Source: Oculatella sp. LEGE 06141
GTDB taxonomy: Bacteria; Cyanobacteriota; Cyanobacteriia; Elainellales; Elainellaceae
Assembly (NCBI RefSeq): GCF_015207605.1
Contig: NZ_JADEWO010000065.1
Span: forward strand, 1-33,393
DNA length: 33,393 bases
Reading direction: 5' to 3'
This document shows, one piece after another, positions 1 to 6,205 of the stretch. Under the pieces are notes generated by a model. That model did not search any database. It saw only the letters and a program-made list of their open reading frames with translations, and was not told where the DNA came from. Numbering within the stretch: position 1 is the stretch's first letter; each line of letters begins with the position of its first letter. Made by a program: the position numbers and the translations under genes.

Positions 1-2
1 TG

Positions 3-116
3 TATCAAAAAGGTCGAAAAGTTGCTGAAGGTTTCAAAGCCAATATGAAGATTGTCTTCGACGAGCTTCTACCGCAATGGAATTACACAGCCAAACCAGA
101 ATTACAGGTTATTTAA
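3..116 (+). pseudogene. C-terminal end of an ISAzo13-like transposase (gene enters from left edge)
   Basis: A reading frame open from the first bases ends with TAA at 114-116. It encodes 37 residues containing GRKVAEGFKANMK and ending PQWNYTAKPELQVI. The QWNYT(A/I)KP ending is what I recall from ISAzo13-type (Rhodopirellula DDE) transposases, so this is probably the C-terminus of such a protein. Only the tail is visible, so whether the gene is intact upstream cannot be judged. It is followed directly by a shortened group II intron, with no obvious inverted repeat in between. Assignment rests on a short motif. Confidence 0.45.
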
Positions 117-149
117 TTCACGATCCTAAGTACAGCAATTATCAGATAT

Positions 150-327
150 CGGAACGTGGAAACCCCAATGACCTCTCCAGGTTGGGTCGAGACTTGGAGG
201 CGGTGCTAACCTCATGGTCAATGGGAATAGGATTGTGTAAAAAGCCAATGCTTGAGGTAATTCTCAAGATATGCTGACGTACACACTGCAACTTGGACGT
301 AGACAAACCTAGTAGAGTGAATAAGTC
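150..327 (+). other. Shortened 5' RNA region of a group II intron
   Basis: The 180 bases before the reverse transcriptase contain blocks resembling the domain I to domain IV RNA of cyanobacterial group II introns: GGAAACCCCAATGACCTCTC followed by a CCAGGTTGGG...CTTGGAGGCGGTGCTAACC segment, then ACTGCAACTTGGACG and a CTAGTAGAGTGAATAAGTC stretch just before the ORF. Family introns usually have about 500-600 nt between their 5' end and the ORF, so much of this RNA part is missing, and no GTGYG-type 5' splice boundary is visible. No domain V-like sequence appears after the gene. The ribozyme is therefore probably dead. Based on remembered consensus, not a covariance search. Confidence 0.4.
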
Positions 328-1920
328 ATGAGTCCGTCTTTGCAGACGAGATATGAATGGAACCAATTGCCCTGGAAGAAAATCCAGATCAAAGTGTTCA
401 AGCTCCAACGGCGGATTTACAGAGCCAGTCAACGTGGAAACGTCAAGTTAGTTCACAGACTCCAACGTCTGCTGATTAAGTCCTGGTTTGCTCGATTACT
501 GGCAGTACGACGAATCACTCAAGATAACCAAGGCAAGAAAACAGCGGGGATTGATGGGGTCAAAAACCTCACACCCCGGCAACGCTTGGAACTGTCGCAA
601 ATTCTGCGCCAAATTCCCAAGCCTCAGCCACTCCGCCGGATTTGGATCCCTAAACCTGGACAGGACGGCAAACTTCGCCCGTTATCGATTCCCGTCATGA
701 CAGATAGGGCAGCCCAAGCGTTGGTCAGACTTGCGCTCGAACCCGAATGGGAAGCAAAGTTGGAACCAAATGTTTACGGCTTCAGGCCCGGACGGTCTTG
801 CCAAGATGCAATTGCAGCAATCTTCAACATGATTTGCTATCGGCCTAAATATGTCCTCGAAGGCGATATCATCGGTTGCTTCGACAACATCTCACACCCA
901 GTCCTATTGGCTAAAACCCAGGCTCCACCAACGATTCGCCGACTCCTGAGCGGTTGGCTCAACTGTGGTGTATTAGATCAAGGAGTCTTTCAACCCACAG
1001 AACAAGGAACACCACAAGGGGGAGTGATTTCCCCACTTCTGGCGCTGATTGCTCTGCATGGATTAGAAGCTCATTTGAAATCACTTGGTACAGCAAAACA
1101 TCCGATTCACGCTGTGTTCTACGCAGATGATTTCGTCGTTCTTGCCAACCAGCAGAGTGATATTCACCGTGTTAAAACAGCGGTAGAACAATGGTTACAG
1201 GGCATCGGGTTACAGCTTCATCCAGAGAAAACGAAAGTCAGCCACACGCTCAATGAGCAGGCAGGCTTCGACTTCCTGGGGTTCTGGGTACGGCAATACG
1301 TGGTTGGGAAATATGCTGGCAAACAAGGCTTCAAAACCTTGATTAAACCCAGCCGAAAAAGTGAACAGCGACATTTGGCAAAACTCAAACAACTGACTCG
1401 CCGCTACGCGCTGATGCCCCAGGCACAGTTGATTGGCGCGCTCAATCCTATTATTGTGGGATGGTGTCAATACTATCGTAGTGCAGTCAGCAAAGCCTCA
1501 TTCGCCTCACTCTCGGCTCAACTGTTTCAACAGTTGCTTCGCTGGGCTAAGCGCAGACATTCCAACCTCAACAGCCATCAAGTGGTGTCCCGCTATTGGC
1601 GAACTCAGCAGAATAGCCACTGGGTCTTCCAGACTCCAGAAGGGTTTTCCTTGTATCGACACGATGCAACACCGATTCGTAGACATGTAAAAGTCAGTGC
1701 CAATCGGTCCCCTTACGATGGAGATTGGGTCTATTGGGGAACGCGGTTGAGGCACTACCCTGAACTCGCTCCCCTTAAAGCCGCTCTGCTTAACCCTCTT
1801 TCATCATTTAAGCAGAGTTCAATAAGATGCGACGCAGGAGCAAATCGTGAATTACAGGGCAGTAGAATTGCTGCATTCGCTCAATCAATTGTGCGAATCC
1901 TTGCTCCAAAGTGGAAATGA
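328..1920 (+). CDS. ltrA: Group II intron reverse transcriptase/maturase, interrupted by an IS element
   Basis: Multifunctional intron-encoded protein: it reverse-transcribes the intron RNA and helps it splice. Visible in order are the RT-0/RT fold (GKKTAGIDGVK near residue 70; RRIWIPKPGQDGKLRPLSIP), the catalytic YADD near 270, the maturase X domain (LIGALNPIIVGWCQYYR), and the conserved SPYDGDWVYWGTRL block near 475, which usually precedes a C-terminal HNH nuclease. No HNH follows: from 1794 the frame runs into an IS701-type element and picks up about 43 foreign residues before a stop. The true gene is thus cut after roughly 489 residues. If the IS is removed with one TTAA copy, the frame continues in phase into the downstream remnant (3191-3536), again without an HNH motif. 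RT identification is firm; activity is doubtful because the RNA part is shortened. Confidence 0.88.
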   Translation: MSPSLQTRYEWNQLPWKKIQIKVFKLQRRIYRASQRGNVKLVHRLQRLLIKSWFARLLAVRRITQDNQGKKTAGIDGVKNLTPRQRLELSQILRQIPKPQPLRRIWIPKPGQDGKLRPLSIPVMTDRAAQALVRLALEPEWEAKLEPNVYGFRPGRSCQDAIAAIFNMICYRPKYVLEGDIIGCFDNISHPVLLAKTQAPPTIRRLLSGWLNCGVLDQGVFQPTEQGTPQGGVISPLLALIALHGLEAHLKSLGTAKHPIHAVFYADDFVVLANQQSDIHRVKTAVEQWLQGIGLQLHPEKTKVSHTLNEQAGFDFLGFWVRQYVVGKYAGKQGFKTLIKPSRKSEQRHLAKLKQLTRRYALMPQAQLIGALNPIIVGWCQYYRSAVSKASFASLSAQLFQQLLRWAKRRHSNLNSHQVVSRYWRTQQNSHWVFQTPEGFSLYRHDATPIRRHVKVSANRSPYDGDWVYWGTRLRHYPELAPLKAALLNPLSSFKQSSIRCDAGANRELQGSRIAAFAQSIVRILAPKWK

Positions 1921-3186
1921 AAAACACAGTTAACCACTGTTTGAGGTGGTTAAAGGCAATCCACGGTTCAATCACCAAACGCAAATTATTAAGCAGATTT
2001 CTCCAGCCACGTTGGTTGTCCCACCAAGGATGCTGCGTGAAGACTTGCTGAGATAAAGGACACTCAGAGTTGAACGCATCAGCAAACAAACTGACCATTG
2101 TGAAGGCACTCATGACGATCTCCCACCAGCGTTCAATCTGCTTGTAGTTCGTCACGCGAAAATCAGCCCACCCCAAAACATCCTTGCTTTGCTTGAGTCC
2201 ATATTCCACCCAAGTACGATCGCCGTAAGCATCGCCAATTTCATCGAGCTTGATTGCGGGCGCATTGCTCATCACAAACACGGTTGAATTATCCGGTAAT
2301 GTTTCTGGGTCAGTGGTCAACTCCCAGTACCGCACAGGGCGACGAGTGCCATAGATAATCTCACGCCGATAGCGCACTTCGGTTTCACCATTGCTGAAGG
2401 TACGGATGAACTTCTCCCAAGGCTCTGCCGTTACCTCCTGGTCTTGCGGCAACCAGACCCCGTGATTCGAGCGAATCGCCACAATGTAAGGCAACTTGAG
2501 CCAAACCAGTGTTGAAACAAAGTTACAGTCACTCTCCCCATACAAACTATCGGCTAAAACCAGATCAAACTGAAATCCCATTGCAAGTAACTCACGAATC
2601 ATCGTGGCTGCAATTTGTGGTTTCGTCTGGTAGTCCTCTCCAGGTTTGAGCCGTTCTCTCGGCTTATACACCTCAAAGCACAACGGTAAAATCATGCCCT
2701 TGAATAACCCGTAAGCGGTGACGACCACAATCCCATTTTCTCGTTTGCCGACATTGCCGATATACTGTCGTTTTACATAATCGGTACTGTTTCCCTTTTT
2801 GCAATCTCCGGTTTCATCAATTAACAGGGTCATTGCTTGTTTCTGAGTCAGTTCCAAAATTAGATTTAAGCGACGCTTGCGCAGGCGACTTACTGACCAG
2901 GGAGACTCCGTTAACAAGTTATGCAAGCCTTGTTCATTGTATAATCCCACTGCTTTGGCAATGGCTGGCAAAGTCTTGCGTTTGAGTTCTGAAATCATCC
3001 CGACATGCAGATATTTGAACGCCTCAAAGCTTCGCACCTCGGGAAATAAGTCGGCATACAGTTCACAATACTCATCGACAAATCGGAGTGTTGGACGAGC
3101 TTCTCGTGGCGTAACCATACCCTTCAAATTGGCAACAGGAACATAGCTCTATTTTAATTATTTCTCCCTGGAAGGATGGAAGAGGG
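1794..3186 (-). mobile_element. IS701-family insertion sequence with TTAA target duplication
   Basis: Element of 1,393 bp. Its ends are 12-bp inverted repeats, CCCTCTTTCATC at 1794-1805 and the complement of GATGGAAGAGGG at 3175-3186, with one mismatch. It is bounded by the direct repeat TTAA at 1790-1793 and 3187-3190. A 4-bp duplication of form YTAR is characteristic of IS701 elements and TTAA fits. It carries one transposase gene on the minus strand. Because the duplication is intact, this looks like a simple, fairly recent insertion into the gene beginning at 328 rather than a recombination joint. Confidence 0.8.
1808..3127 (-). CDS. IS701 family transposase (DDE)
   Basis: Full-length transposase of 439 residues that fills the IS element from end to end. 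Signatures of the IS701/IS4-like DDE superfamily are visible: LLIDETGDCKKG (first Asp, near residue 102), YIGNVGKRENG, LVLADSLYGE (second Asp, near 193), and WVEYGLKQSKDVLGWADFRVTNY (catalytic Glu region, near 310-330). The enzyme cuts and re-inserts the IS ends. The start Met lies about 60 bp inside the right inverted repeat. No frameshift or stop is seen, so the element may still be active. Confidence 0.9.
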   Translation of the reverse strand: MKGMVTPREARPTLRFVDEYCELYADLFPEVRSFEAFKYLHVGMISELKRKTLPAIAKAVGLYNEQGLHNLLTESPWSVSRLRKRRLNLILELTQKQAMTLLIDETGDCKKGNSTDYVKRQYIGNVGKRENGIVVVTAYGLFKGMILPLCFEVYKPRERLKPGEDYQTKPQIAATMIRELLAMGFQFDLVLADSLYGESDCNFVSTLVWLKLPYIVAIRSNHGVWLPQDQEVTAEPWEKFIRTFSNGETEVRYRREIIYGTRRPVRYWELTTDPETLPDNSTVFVMSNAPAIKLDEIGDAYGDRTWVEYGLKQSKDVLGWADFRVTNYKQIERWWEIVMSAFTMVSLFADAFNSECPLSQQVFTQHPWWDNQRGWRNLLNNLRLVIEPWIAFNHLKQWLTVFFISTLEQGFAQLIERMQQFYCPVIHDLLLRRILLNSA

Positions 3187-3233
3187 TTAAAGAGACGATT
3201 GAAACTGAAGAGCTTGAAGCGTATAAAGCTGCT

Positions 3234-3536
3234 TTGGAAGCATTGAATCCGATGTCTTCAGAACCAAAACCACTGACAGCACGTGAATTGGAAATAGAGC
3301 ATCAGTTAAAGATTGACCGGGAAAAAGAGTTACCAGTGCTCAAACGAGACGATGATTATTTTATCAAATTGTGTAATCAAGTAATGGCTGGCGAATTGAT
3401 TTCTCCAGAGGATGCAGACTGGATGCGACGATTGACAAGTATTAGTAAGGGGCGTGGTCTTTTAGCCTCTTTTAAGTTAGAGCCAGAGGATTTGATTGCG
3501 AGGCTAGAGCAAATTGTATTAGATTTTACTACCTGA
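3234..3536 (+). CDS. C-terminal remnant cut off by the IS; unrecognised family
   Basis: The open frame runs from the IS border (3191) to TGA at 3534-3536. A start could be TTG at 3234 or ATG at 3252, but no ribosome site is seen, so it is better read as a tail whose 5' part lies left of the IS. Residues are rich in Glu/Lys and helical (TARELEIEHQLKIDREKEL), followed by a more globular end (CNQVMAGELISPEDADWMRR). I do not recognise the family. It is in phase with the reverse transcriptase across the TTAA duplication, so the two may once have formed a single protein of about 604 residues. A chance in-phase junction has a one-in-three probability. Confidence 0.5.
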   Translation: MEALNPMSSEPKPLTARELEIEHQLKIDREKELPVLKRDDDYFIKLCNQVMAGELISPEDADWMRRLTSISKGRGLLASFKLEPEDLIARLEQIVLDFTT

Positions 3537-3678
3537 TTTCATACACAATCGTAACAATGAAACGCTTTTCCTAGCCAGTAAAGTGTTTCGGGATTCCTAA
3601 TTCGGGCTTTTCAGAGTAAGGTTGCACGGTTAGTTGCATTGTCAAGGCTTACTTTAAAGCAGCAAGACTCGATTGTTG

Positions 3679-3825
3679 TTATAAGGTCCATACTTTCAAA
3701 CCGACCTTACCAAATTTGTAAGAAGGGATTAGGTTAGATCCAAAGGCACTTGGATAATGTTCTACGAACATGTGTCCAATTTTCTTGACGCTGCTACCAA
3801 ATTGCAGAGTTCGATCTAAATTCAT
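3679..3825 (-). CDS. Small ORF of 48 residues downstream of the tRNA array
   Basis: An ATG at 3825 preceded by GCAAGGAAACAT (an AAGGA ribosome site 6 nt upstream) opens a 48-codon frame ending in TAA. The product starts MNLDRTLQFGSSVKKIGHMF and ends KFGKVGLKVWTL; it has no membrane segment or Cys pair. I do not recognise it. It lies about 140 bp beyond the last tRNA remnant, on the same strand, so it could be the last gene of the array transcript. The rest of 3540-3960 shows no coding signal. The ribosome site and plausible composition favour a real gene, but the length allows chance. Confidence 0.35.
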   Translation of the reverse strand: MNLDRTLQFGSSVKKIGHMFVEHYPSAFGSNLIPSYKFGKVGLKVWTL

Positions 3826-3911
3826 ATGTTTCCTTGCAACTTTGGTCAGTAGCCTTCAAGCTTTACTGCGTAATCAATACAGGGTTTCTCTGTAAAATTG
3901 CAGCGATCTTA

Positions 3912-3971
3912 AATCATCTGCACCTCTACAGCTTCTAAGGCGATCGCCTCTTCCAGTTGGGCTACAGGAGC
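3912..3971 (-). pseudogene. tRNA 5'-half remnant
   Basis: The minus strand repeats the 5' half of the neighbouring unit: GCTCCTGTAGCCCAACTGG then AAGAGGC, i.e. acceptor strand plus D-arm. The sequence then diverges and has no T-arm or 3' acceptor strand matching CAGGAGC. It is a truncated duplicate at the distal end of the array. Confidence 0.55.
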
Positions 3972-3980
3972 AAAGTTGGT

Positions 3981-4054
3981 ACACAAGAGCGGGAGTCGAA
4001 CCCGCACGTGACTGTTTTTGAGACAGCCGCCTCTTCCAATTGGGCTACAGGAGT
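3981..4054 (-). tRNA. tRNA-Leu(CAA)-like, class I body, acceptor stem not paired
   Basis: D-arm (GCCCAATTGGAAGAGGC), anticodon arm CTGT-CTCAAAA-ACAG with anticodon CAA, and a perfect T-arm (GCGGG-TTCGACT-CCCGC) are present. The variable loop is only 4-5 nt, although bacterial tRNA-Leu has a long variable arm. The 5' strand ACTCCTG does not pair with the 3' strand TCTTGTG, so this may be a chimera of two units or a pseudogene. Confidence 0.55.
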
Positions 4055-4061
4055 GAGAAAT

Positions 4062-4104
4062 GGGAGGAATACAGGGGATTGACCCAGGCGACTGTTTACC
4101 TCCC
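4062..4104 (-). pseudogene. Miniature tRNA remnant (about 43 nt)
   Basis: GGGAGG at the 5' end pairs with CCTCCC at the 3' end, and a degenerate T-arm-like segment (CTGGGTCAATCCCCTG) sits between them. The D- and anticodon arms are missing. This is the expected product of an internal deletion of a tRNA gene inside the array. Confidence 0.45.
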
Positions 4105-4106
4105 AA

Positions 4107-4179
4107 CTGCCCCGCCAGGGTTTGAACCTGGAATCTTCGCGCTCTTCGAGCGGGATGTTGCCAGTTACACCACAGGGCA
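4107..4179 (-). tRNA. tRNA, probable anticodon GAA, degenerate anticodon loop
   Basis: Acceptor TGCCCTG/CGGGGCA, D-arm GTGTAACTGGCAACAT and a perfect T-stem (CCAGG/CCTGG) are clear. The anticodon region reads CCCGC-TCGAAGA-GCGCG. The best reading is GAA (Phe), but position 33 is C instead of the universal U, and the loop can collapse into a longer stem. The body resembles the Trp(CCA) and Arg(ACG) units of the same array. Isotype uncertain. Confidence 0.6.
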
Positions 4180-4188
4180 TTGAATTGG

Positions 4189-4262
4189 ATGCCGAGGCTG
4201 GAGTCGAACCAGCATCTCCGTGATTCAGAGTCACAGCGACTTTCCATGTCGTCCACTCGGCA
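4189..4262 (-). tRNA. trnQ: tRNA-Gln(CTG)
   Basis: Seven-base-pair acceptor TGCCGAG/CTCGGCA, anticodon arm TGTGA-CTCTGAA-TCACG with anticodon CTG, T-loop TTCGACT. The D-arm (GGACGACATGGAAAGTCG) is nearly the same as in the Glu(CTC) unit at 5444-5517, suggesting the two derive from one ancestor by anticodon change. Confidence 0.82.
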
Positions 4263-4270
4263 ATGAATGG

Positions 4271-4342
4271 CTGCCCCAGCAAGAGTCGAACTTGCAACCG
4301 TGCGGTTAACAGCCGCCCGCTCCGCCATTGAGCTATGGGGCA
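4271..4342 (-). tRNA. trnN: tRNA-Asn(GTT)
   Basis: Acceptor TGCCCCA/TGGGGCA fully paired; D-arm AGCTCAATGGCGGAGC; anticodon loop CTGTTAA gives GTT; T-loop TTCGACT. All conserved positions look normal. Eight nucleotides separate it from the next unit. Confidence 0.9.
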
Positions 4343-4347
4343 ATGAG

Positions 4348-4445
4348 TGGGAAGTGACAGGATTCCCCATTCGGGGACGCTTCGCGAACGAACTGCCATC
4401 TCGCCGTCTTCAGCGGCACGTGAGCACCAGCTTCACCAACTTCCC
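4348..4445 (-). tRNA. trnF: tRNA-Phe(GAA) with a 25-nt insertion in the T-loop
   Basis: Acceptor GGGAAGT/ACTTCCC is perfect. D-stem GTGA/TCAC and anticodon arm TGCCG-CTGAAGA-CGGCG (GAA) are normal. The T-stem GGCAG/CTGTC encloses 32 nt instead of 7: TTC, then about 25 extra nt containing a CCCC-GAAT-GGGG hairpin and a CGCTTCGCG palindrome, then AATC. The insert resembles the small dispersed palindromic repeats of cyanobacteria. Total length is 98 nt against about 73 without the insert. Whether it is matured is unknown. Confidence 0.75.
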
Positions 4446-4450
4446 ACAAG

Positions 4451-4533
4451 CGGAGAGCAGAGGAATCGAACCCCTAGCCCAAGGACTACCCTGGTTTTCA
4501 AGACCAGTTGCCGACCATTCAGCGGTGCCCTCC
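4451..4533 (-). tRNA. trnS: tRNA-Ser(TGA)
   Basis: Class II tRNA with acceptor GGAGGGC/GCTCTCC (one G-U), anticodon arm CTGGT-CTTGAAA-ACCAG giving TGA, a long variable arm (GGTAGTCCTTGGGCT) and T-loop TTCGATT. Looks functional. Confidence 0.9.
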
Positions 4534-4541
4534 ATAATTGG

Positions 4542-4616
4542 CGAGGACGGAGGGACTTGAACCCCCACTCTTCAGGTTCGTAATCTGAGATGTTCATCCA
4601 GTTACACCACGTCCTC
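4542..4616 (-). tRNA. trnR: tRNA-Arg(ACG)
   Basis: Acceptor GAGGACG/CGTCCTC perfect; anticodon loop TTACGAA gives ACG, with one A-C mismatch at the loop-closing pair; T-loop TTCAAGT. The D-arm starts GGTGTAACTGG as in the Trp and degenerate Phe units. ACG would need A34 deamination to read all CGN codons it normally serves. Confidence 0.82.
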
Positions 4617-4622
4617 ACGCAG

Positions 4623-4703
4623 CGGAGAGCAGTGGACTCGAACCACAATTGTTCATCCATCTGTTTAGCAAACAGCGCCGATCGCCTGATCGATTTACTC
4701 TCC
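4623..4703 (-). tRNA. trnS: tRNA-Ser(GCT)
   Basis: Class II tRNA: acceptor GGAGAGT/GCTCTCC with one U-G pair, anticodon arm CTGT-TTGCTAA-ACAG giving GCT, long variable region (TGGATGAACAATT) and T-loop TTCGAGT. Confidence 0.88.
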
Positions 4704-4728
4704 ATAATGTTGTCAATCAAACCGTTGG

Positions 4729-4809
4729 TAGGTCGGGCTGGAATTGAACCAGCAATGTGATCTCGGCGGTTTTACAGACCGTTTCCCACACCAATAGGCG
4801 AGCCGACCT
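4729..4809 (-). tRNA. trnY: tRNA-Tyr(GTA)
   Basis: Acceptor AGGTCGG/CCGACCT perfect; anticodon arm CGGT-CTGTAAA-ACCG giving GTA; long variable arm (CCGAGATCACATT) as expected of bacterial tRNA-Tyr; T-loop TTCAATT. Looks functional. Confidence 0.9.
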
Positions 4810-4822
4810 ATGTTGAAATTGG

Positions 4823-4897
4823 CAGTGCAGACGGGACTTGAACCCGTTAATCACACGCTTGAAAGACGTGCCGCAAGGGCGACTTCGCTTCTGCACC
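4823..4897 (-). tRNA. trnE: tRNA-Glu(TTC)
   Basis: Acceptor GGTGCAG/CTGCACT (one G-U at the end), anticodon arm CACGT-CTTTCAA-GCGTG giving TTC, T-arm ACGGG-TTCAAGT-CCCGT. The D-region (AAGCGAAGTCGCCC) is atypical. Confidence 0.82.
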
Positions 4898-4927
4898 ATA
4901 TATGCCGTGCAAGTTGAAAAAGCTGTT

Positions 4928-5000
<73 letters not shown>

Positions 5001-5024
5001 GCTTTTTCGATCAGGGCACGACAA

Positions 5025-5095
5025 CGCACAGACGAGGATTTGAACCTCGAACAACGGTTTTGGAGACCGTGATGTTGCCGTTACACCATCTGTGC
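5025..5095 (-). tRNA. trnW: tRNA-Trp(CCA)
   Basis: Acceptor GCACAGA/TCTGTGC perfect; anticodon arm CGGT-CTCCAAA-ACCG giving CCA; T-arm CGAGG-TTCAAAT-CCTCG. The D-arm GGTGTAACGGCAACATC is of the type shared with the Arg(ACG) unit and with Gln-like bodies rather than a typical bacterial tRNA-Trp. Anticodon clear; origin by anticodon switching possible. Confidence 0.85.
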
Positions 5096-5100
5096 ATTGG

Positions 5101-5172
5101 TCGCAGCGACGGGAGTCGAACCCGCAATGACCAAGTTATGAGCTTGGGGCTTTGCCGTTAAGCTACGCTGCA
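5101..5172 (-). tRNA. trnM: tRNA-Met(CAT)
   Basis: Acceptor TGCAGCG/CGCTGCG with a U-G end pair, D-arm AGCTTAACGGCAAAGC, anticodon arm CCAAG-CTCATAA-CTTGG giving CAT, T-loop TTCGACT. Elongator Met is the default reading; a lysidine-modified Ile tRNA with the same anticodon cannot be excluded from sequence alone. Confidence 0.87.
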
Positions 5173-5180
5173 ATAGTTGG

Positions 5181-5253
5181 ACTCCAGGGTGGGAATCGAA
5201 CCCACGAATAGTCGGTTTTGCAGACCAACGCCTTCCCACTTGGCGACCTGGAG
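5181..5253 (-). tRNA. trnC: tRNA-Cys(GCA)
   Basis: Acceptor CTCCAGG/CCTGGAG perfect, discriminator U73 as expected for Cys, anticodon arm TTGGT-CTGCAAA-ACCGA giving GCA, T-arm GTGGG-TTCGATT-CCCAC. Looks functional. Confidence 0.92.
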
Positions 5254-5256
5254 ATT

Positions 5257-5338
5257 TGGTGGAAACGTGGGGAATTGAACCCTAATCCTGCAACCGTCCG
5301 TTTGTTGGTTTCGGAGCAAGTGATGCCAATCCGTTCCC
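5257..5338 (-). tRNA. tRNA-like unit with encoded CCA, isotype unresolved
   Basis: Acceptor GGGAACG pairs with CGTTTCC and is followed by ACCA, the only encoded CCA end seen in the array. T-arm TAGGG-TTCAATT-CCCCA is recognisable. The central 45 nt do not fold into ordinary D- and anticodon arms: CTCCGAA could give CCG (Arg) or TCCGAAA could give CGA (Ser, with C33), and the extra length before the T-arm suggests a class II body. Best called a degenerate tRNA. Confidence 0.5.
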
Positions 5339-5343
5339 ACGAG

Positions 5344-5438
5344 CGAGGATGACAGGGATCGTAGCTTGCTTCCGCGGAGCGGTACCTGTGACCACTTGTC
5401 TCGGAAACAAGTACTCTGTCCATCTGAGCTACATCCTC
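5344..5438 (-). tRNA. trnR: tRNA-Arg(CCG) with a 21-nt insertion in the T-loop
   Basis: Acceptor GAGGATG/CATCCTC is perfect; D-arm AGCTCAGATGGACAGAGT and anticodon arm CTTGT-TTCCGAG-ACAAG (CCG) are normal. The T-stem ACAGG/CCTGT is intact but encloses 28 nt (5357-5384) instead of 7. The extra 21 nt contain a GCTTCC/GGAGC imperfect hairpin flanked by GTA and TAC, like the small dispersed repeats of cyanobacteria. Without it the tRNA would be 74 nt. Confidence 0.78.
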
Positions 5439-5443
5439 ATTGG

Positions 5444-5517
5444 GAGCATCGACGGGAGTTGCACCCGCTTCTCCATGCTTGAGAGGCACGGCGACTTCTC
5501 TATTCGTCCACGATGCT
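5444..5517 (-). tRNA. trnE: tRNA-Glu(CTC) with unusual T-loop
   Basis: Acceptor AGCATCG/CGATGCT perfect; anticodon arm CGTGC-CTCTCAA-GCATG giving CTC. The D-arm (GGACGAATAGAGAAGTCG) is almost that of the Gln(CTG) unit. The T-loop is TGCAACT, so the nearly universal TTC (T54-psi55-C56) is TGC. Confidence 0.78.
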
Positions 5518-5523
5518 ACAAGG

Positions 5524-5599
5524 CGAGGGTGATGGGATTTGAACCCACGATCTTCGGTTCGACAAACCGACGCTTTTAACCGGACTAAGCTACACCCCC
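5524..5599 (-). tRNA. trnD: tRNA-Asp(GTC), first unit of the array
   Basis: Acceptor GGGGGTG/CACCCTC (one G-U), anticodon arm TCGGT-TTGTCGA-ACCGA giving GTC, T-arm GTGGG-TTCAAAT-CCCAT. It is nearest the promoter, about 75 nt from the predicted transcription start. Confidence 0.9.
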
Positions 5600-5636
5600 A
5601 AAGGTGGCGATTCAATTGTCTAGGTTCAGAAGGGGG

Positions 5637-5720
5637 ACTACAGAGCCTTTGTGAGAGGTTGCAGTGTTGATACTACAGTTATACTACAAACGTGCTACAA
5701 GTTGTCAACCCCGTACTACA
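5637..5720. promoter_or_regulatory. Cluster of TACTACA operator-like repeats
   Basis: TACTACA occurs at 5671-5677, 5682-5688 and 5714-5720, with the variants GACTACA (5636-5642) and GCTACA (5694-5699), all in the same orientation around the tRNA promoter. The same heptamer forms an inverted repeat next to the RHH gene (7092-7109). Such tandem short sites are typical operators of ribbon-helix-helix repressors; assignment to this RHH protein is inference. Confidence 0.6.
5681..5708 (-). promoter_or_regulatory. Promoter of the tRNA array
   Basis: On the minus strand TTGACA (5708-5703) and TAGTAT (5686-5681) are spaced by 16 bp, a good sigma-70-type promoter pointing into the tRNA array. One TACTACA motif (5682-5688) covers the -10 element, so a protein binding there would block transcription. 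Confidence 0.65.
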
Positions 5721-5732
5721 ACTTTTTTCTTA

Positions 5733-5780
5733 AGTAGGAGGGCGATCGGGAAAGAAACGGTCGTATCGCCCTCTCCTACT
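5733..5780. terminator. Strong inverted repeat between the 128-aa gene and the tRNA promoter
   Basis: AGTAGGA and GGGCGAT pair with ATCGCCC and TCCTACT (14 bp, two-base bulge, about 17-nt loop). It lies just after the stop of the gene at 5792-6178 and before the tRNA promoter. It lacks a clear U-run on the minus strand (TAAGAAAAAAG follows), so it may stop transcription inefficiently or protect the 3' end. Confidence 0.4.
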
Positions 5781-5791
5781 GGGTTTTCCCA

Positions 5792-6178
5792 TTACGCTAG
5801 GGAGGAAATGTGGACTTCGCTCATCTGCCACAACTTGTGGATCAGGAATTCAGTGCGATCGCTCATCACGGTTAGGAACATCCCTTCGTGAGCGTCCTTG
5901 TCCTCGGCAATCCAGCTTCCGCTCAGCCGGACTTCGACAAACTCTTCATCGACAGCAATGAGGGTGACTACTGAGCCGTACTCCCGATGTAGTGCTGTCT
6001 CTAGCACTTCCAGTTCGGGAATATCAGCAGGCAGCAGAAAGGAAGCATGACCGGGTTCGACATGGAGCGTTTGCCCTAACCGCATCGCCAGAAGCACTCG
6101 CTCTTGCATCAACAGTTCGGGATTGGTCATGGTTCGCTCCATGTACAGCCCAACGTCGGTGTAGTTCAGCTTCAACAT
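5792..6178 (-). CDS. Hypothetical protein, 128 residues, between HNH gene and tRNA array
   Basis: ATG at 6178 is preceded by AAAGGAGG eight nt upstream, a near-perfect ribosome site; it starts 27 bp after the HNH reading frame ends, so the two form an operon. Protein: N-terminal helix rich in Leu/Met (MTNPELLMQERVLLAMRLGQ), then alternating beta-like segments (SVVTLIAVDEEFVEVRLSG; EGMFLTVMSDRTEFLIHKL). No Cys, no membrane span, acidic. I do not recognise a named family. Its position next to HNH nuclease and tRNA array suggests it belongs to the same module, but no function can be read from it. Confidence 0.72.
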   Translation of the reverse strand: MLKLNYTDVGLYMERTMTNPELLMQERVLLAMRLGQTLHVEPGHASFLLPADIPELEVLETALHREYGSVVTLIAVDEEFVEVRLSGSWIAEDKDAHEGMFLTVMSDRTEFLIHKLWQMSEVHISSLA

Positions 6179-6205
6179 CGGTCATGCCTCCTTTCTGGCT
6201 TGAGG

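Noticed and set aside
142-432. Minus-strand open frame over the intron 5' region
   Set aside because: Antisense to intron RNA and to the reverse transcriptase start; no ribosome site or family resemblance.
1210-1755. Overlapping frames within the reverse transcriptase gene
   Set aside because: Shadows of a clear RT/maturase frame.
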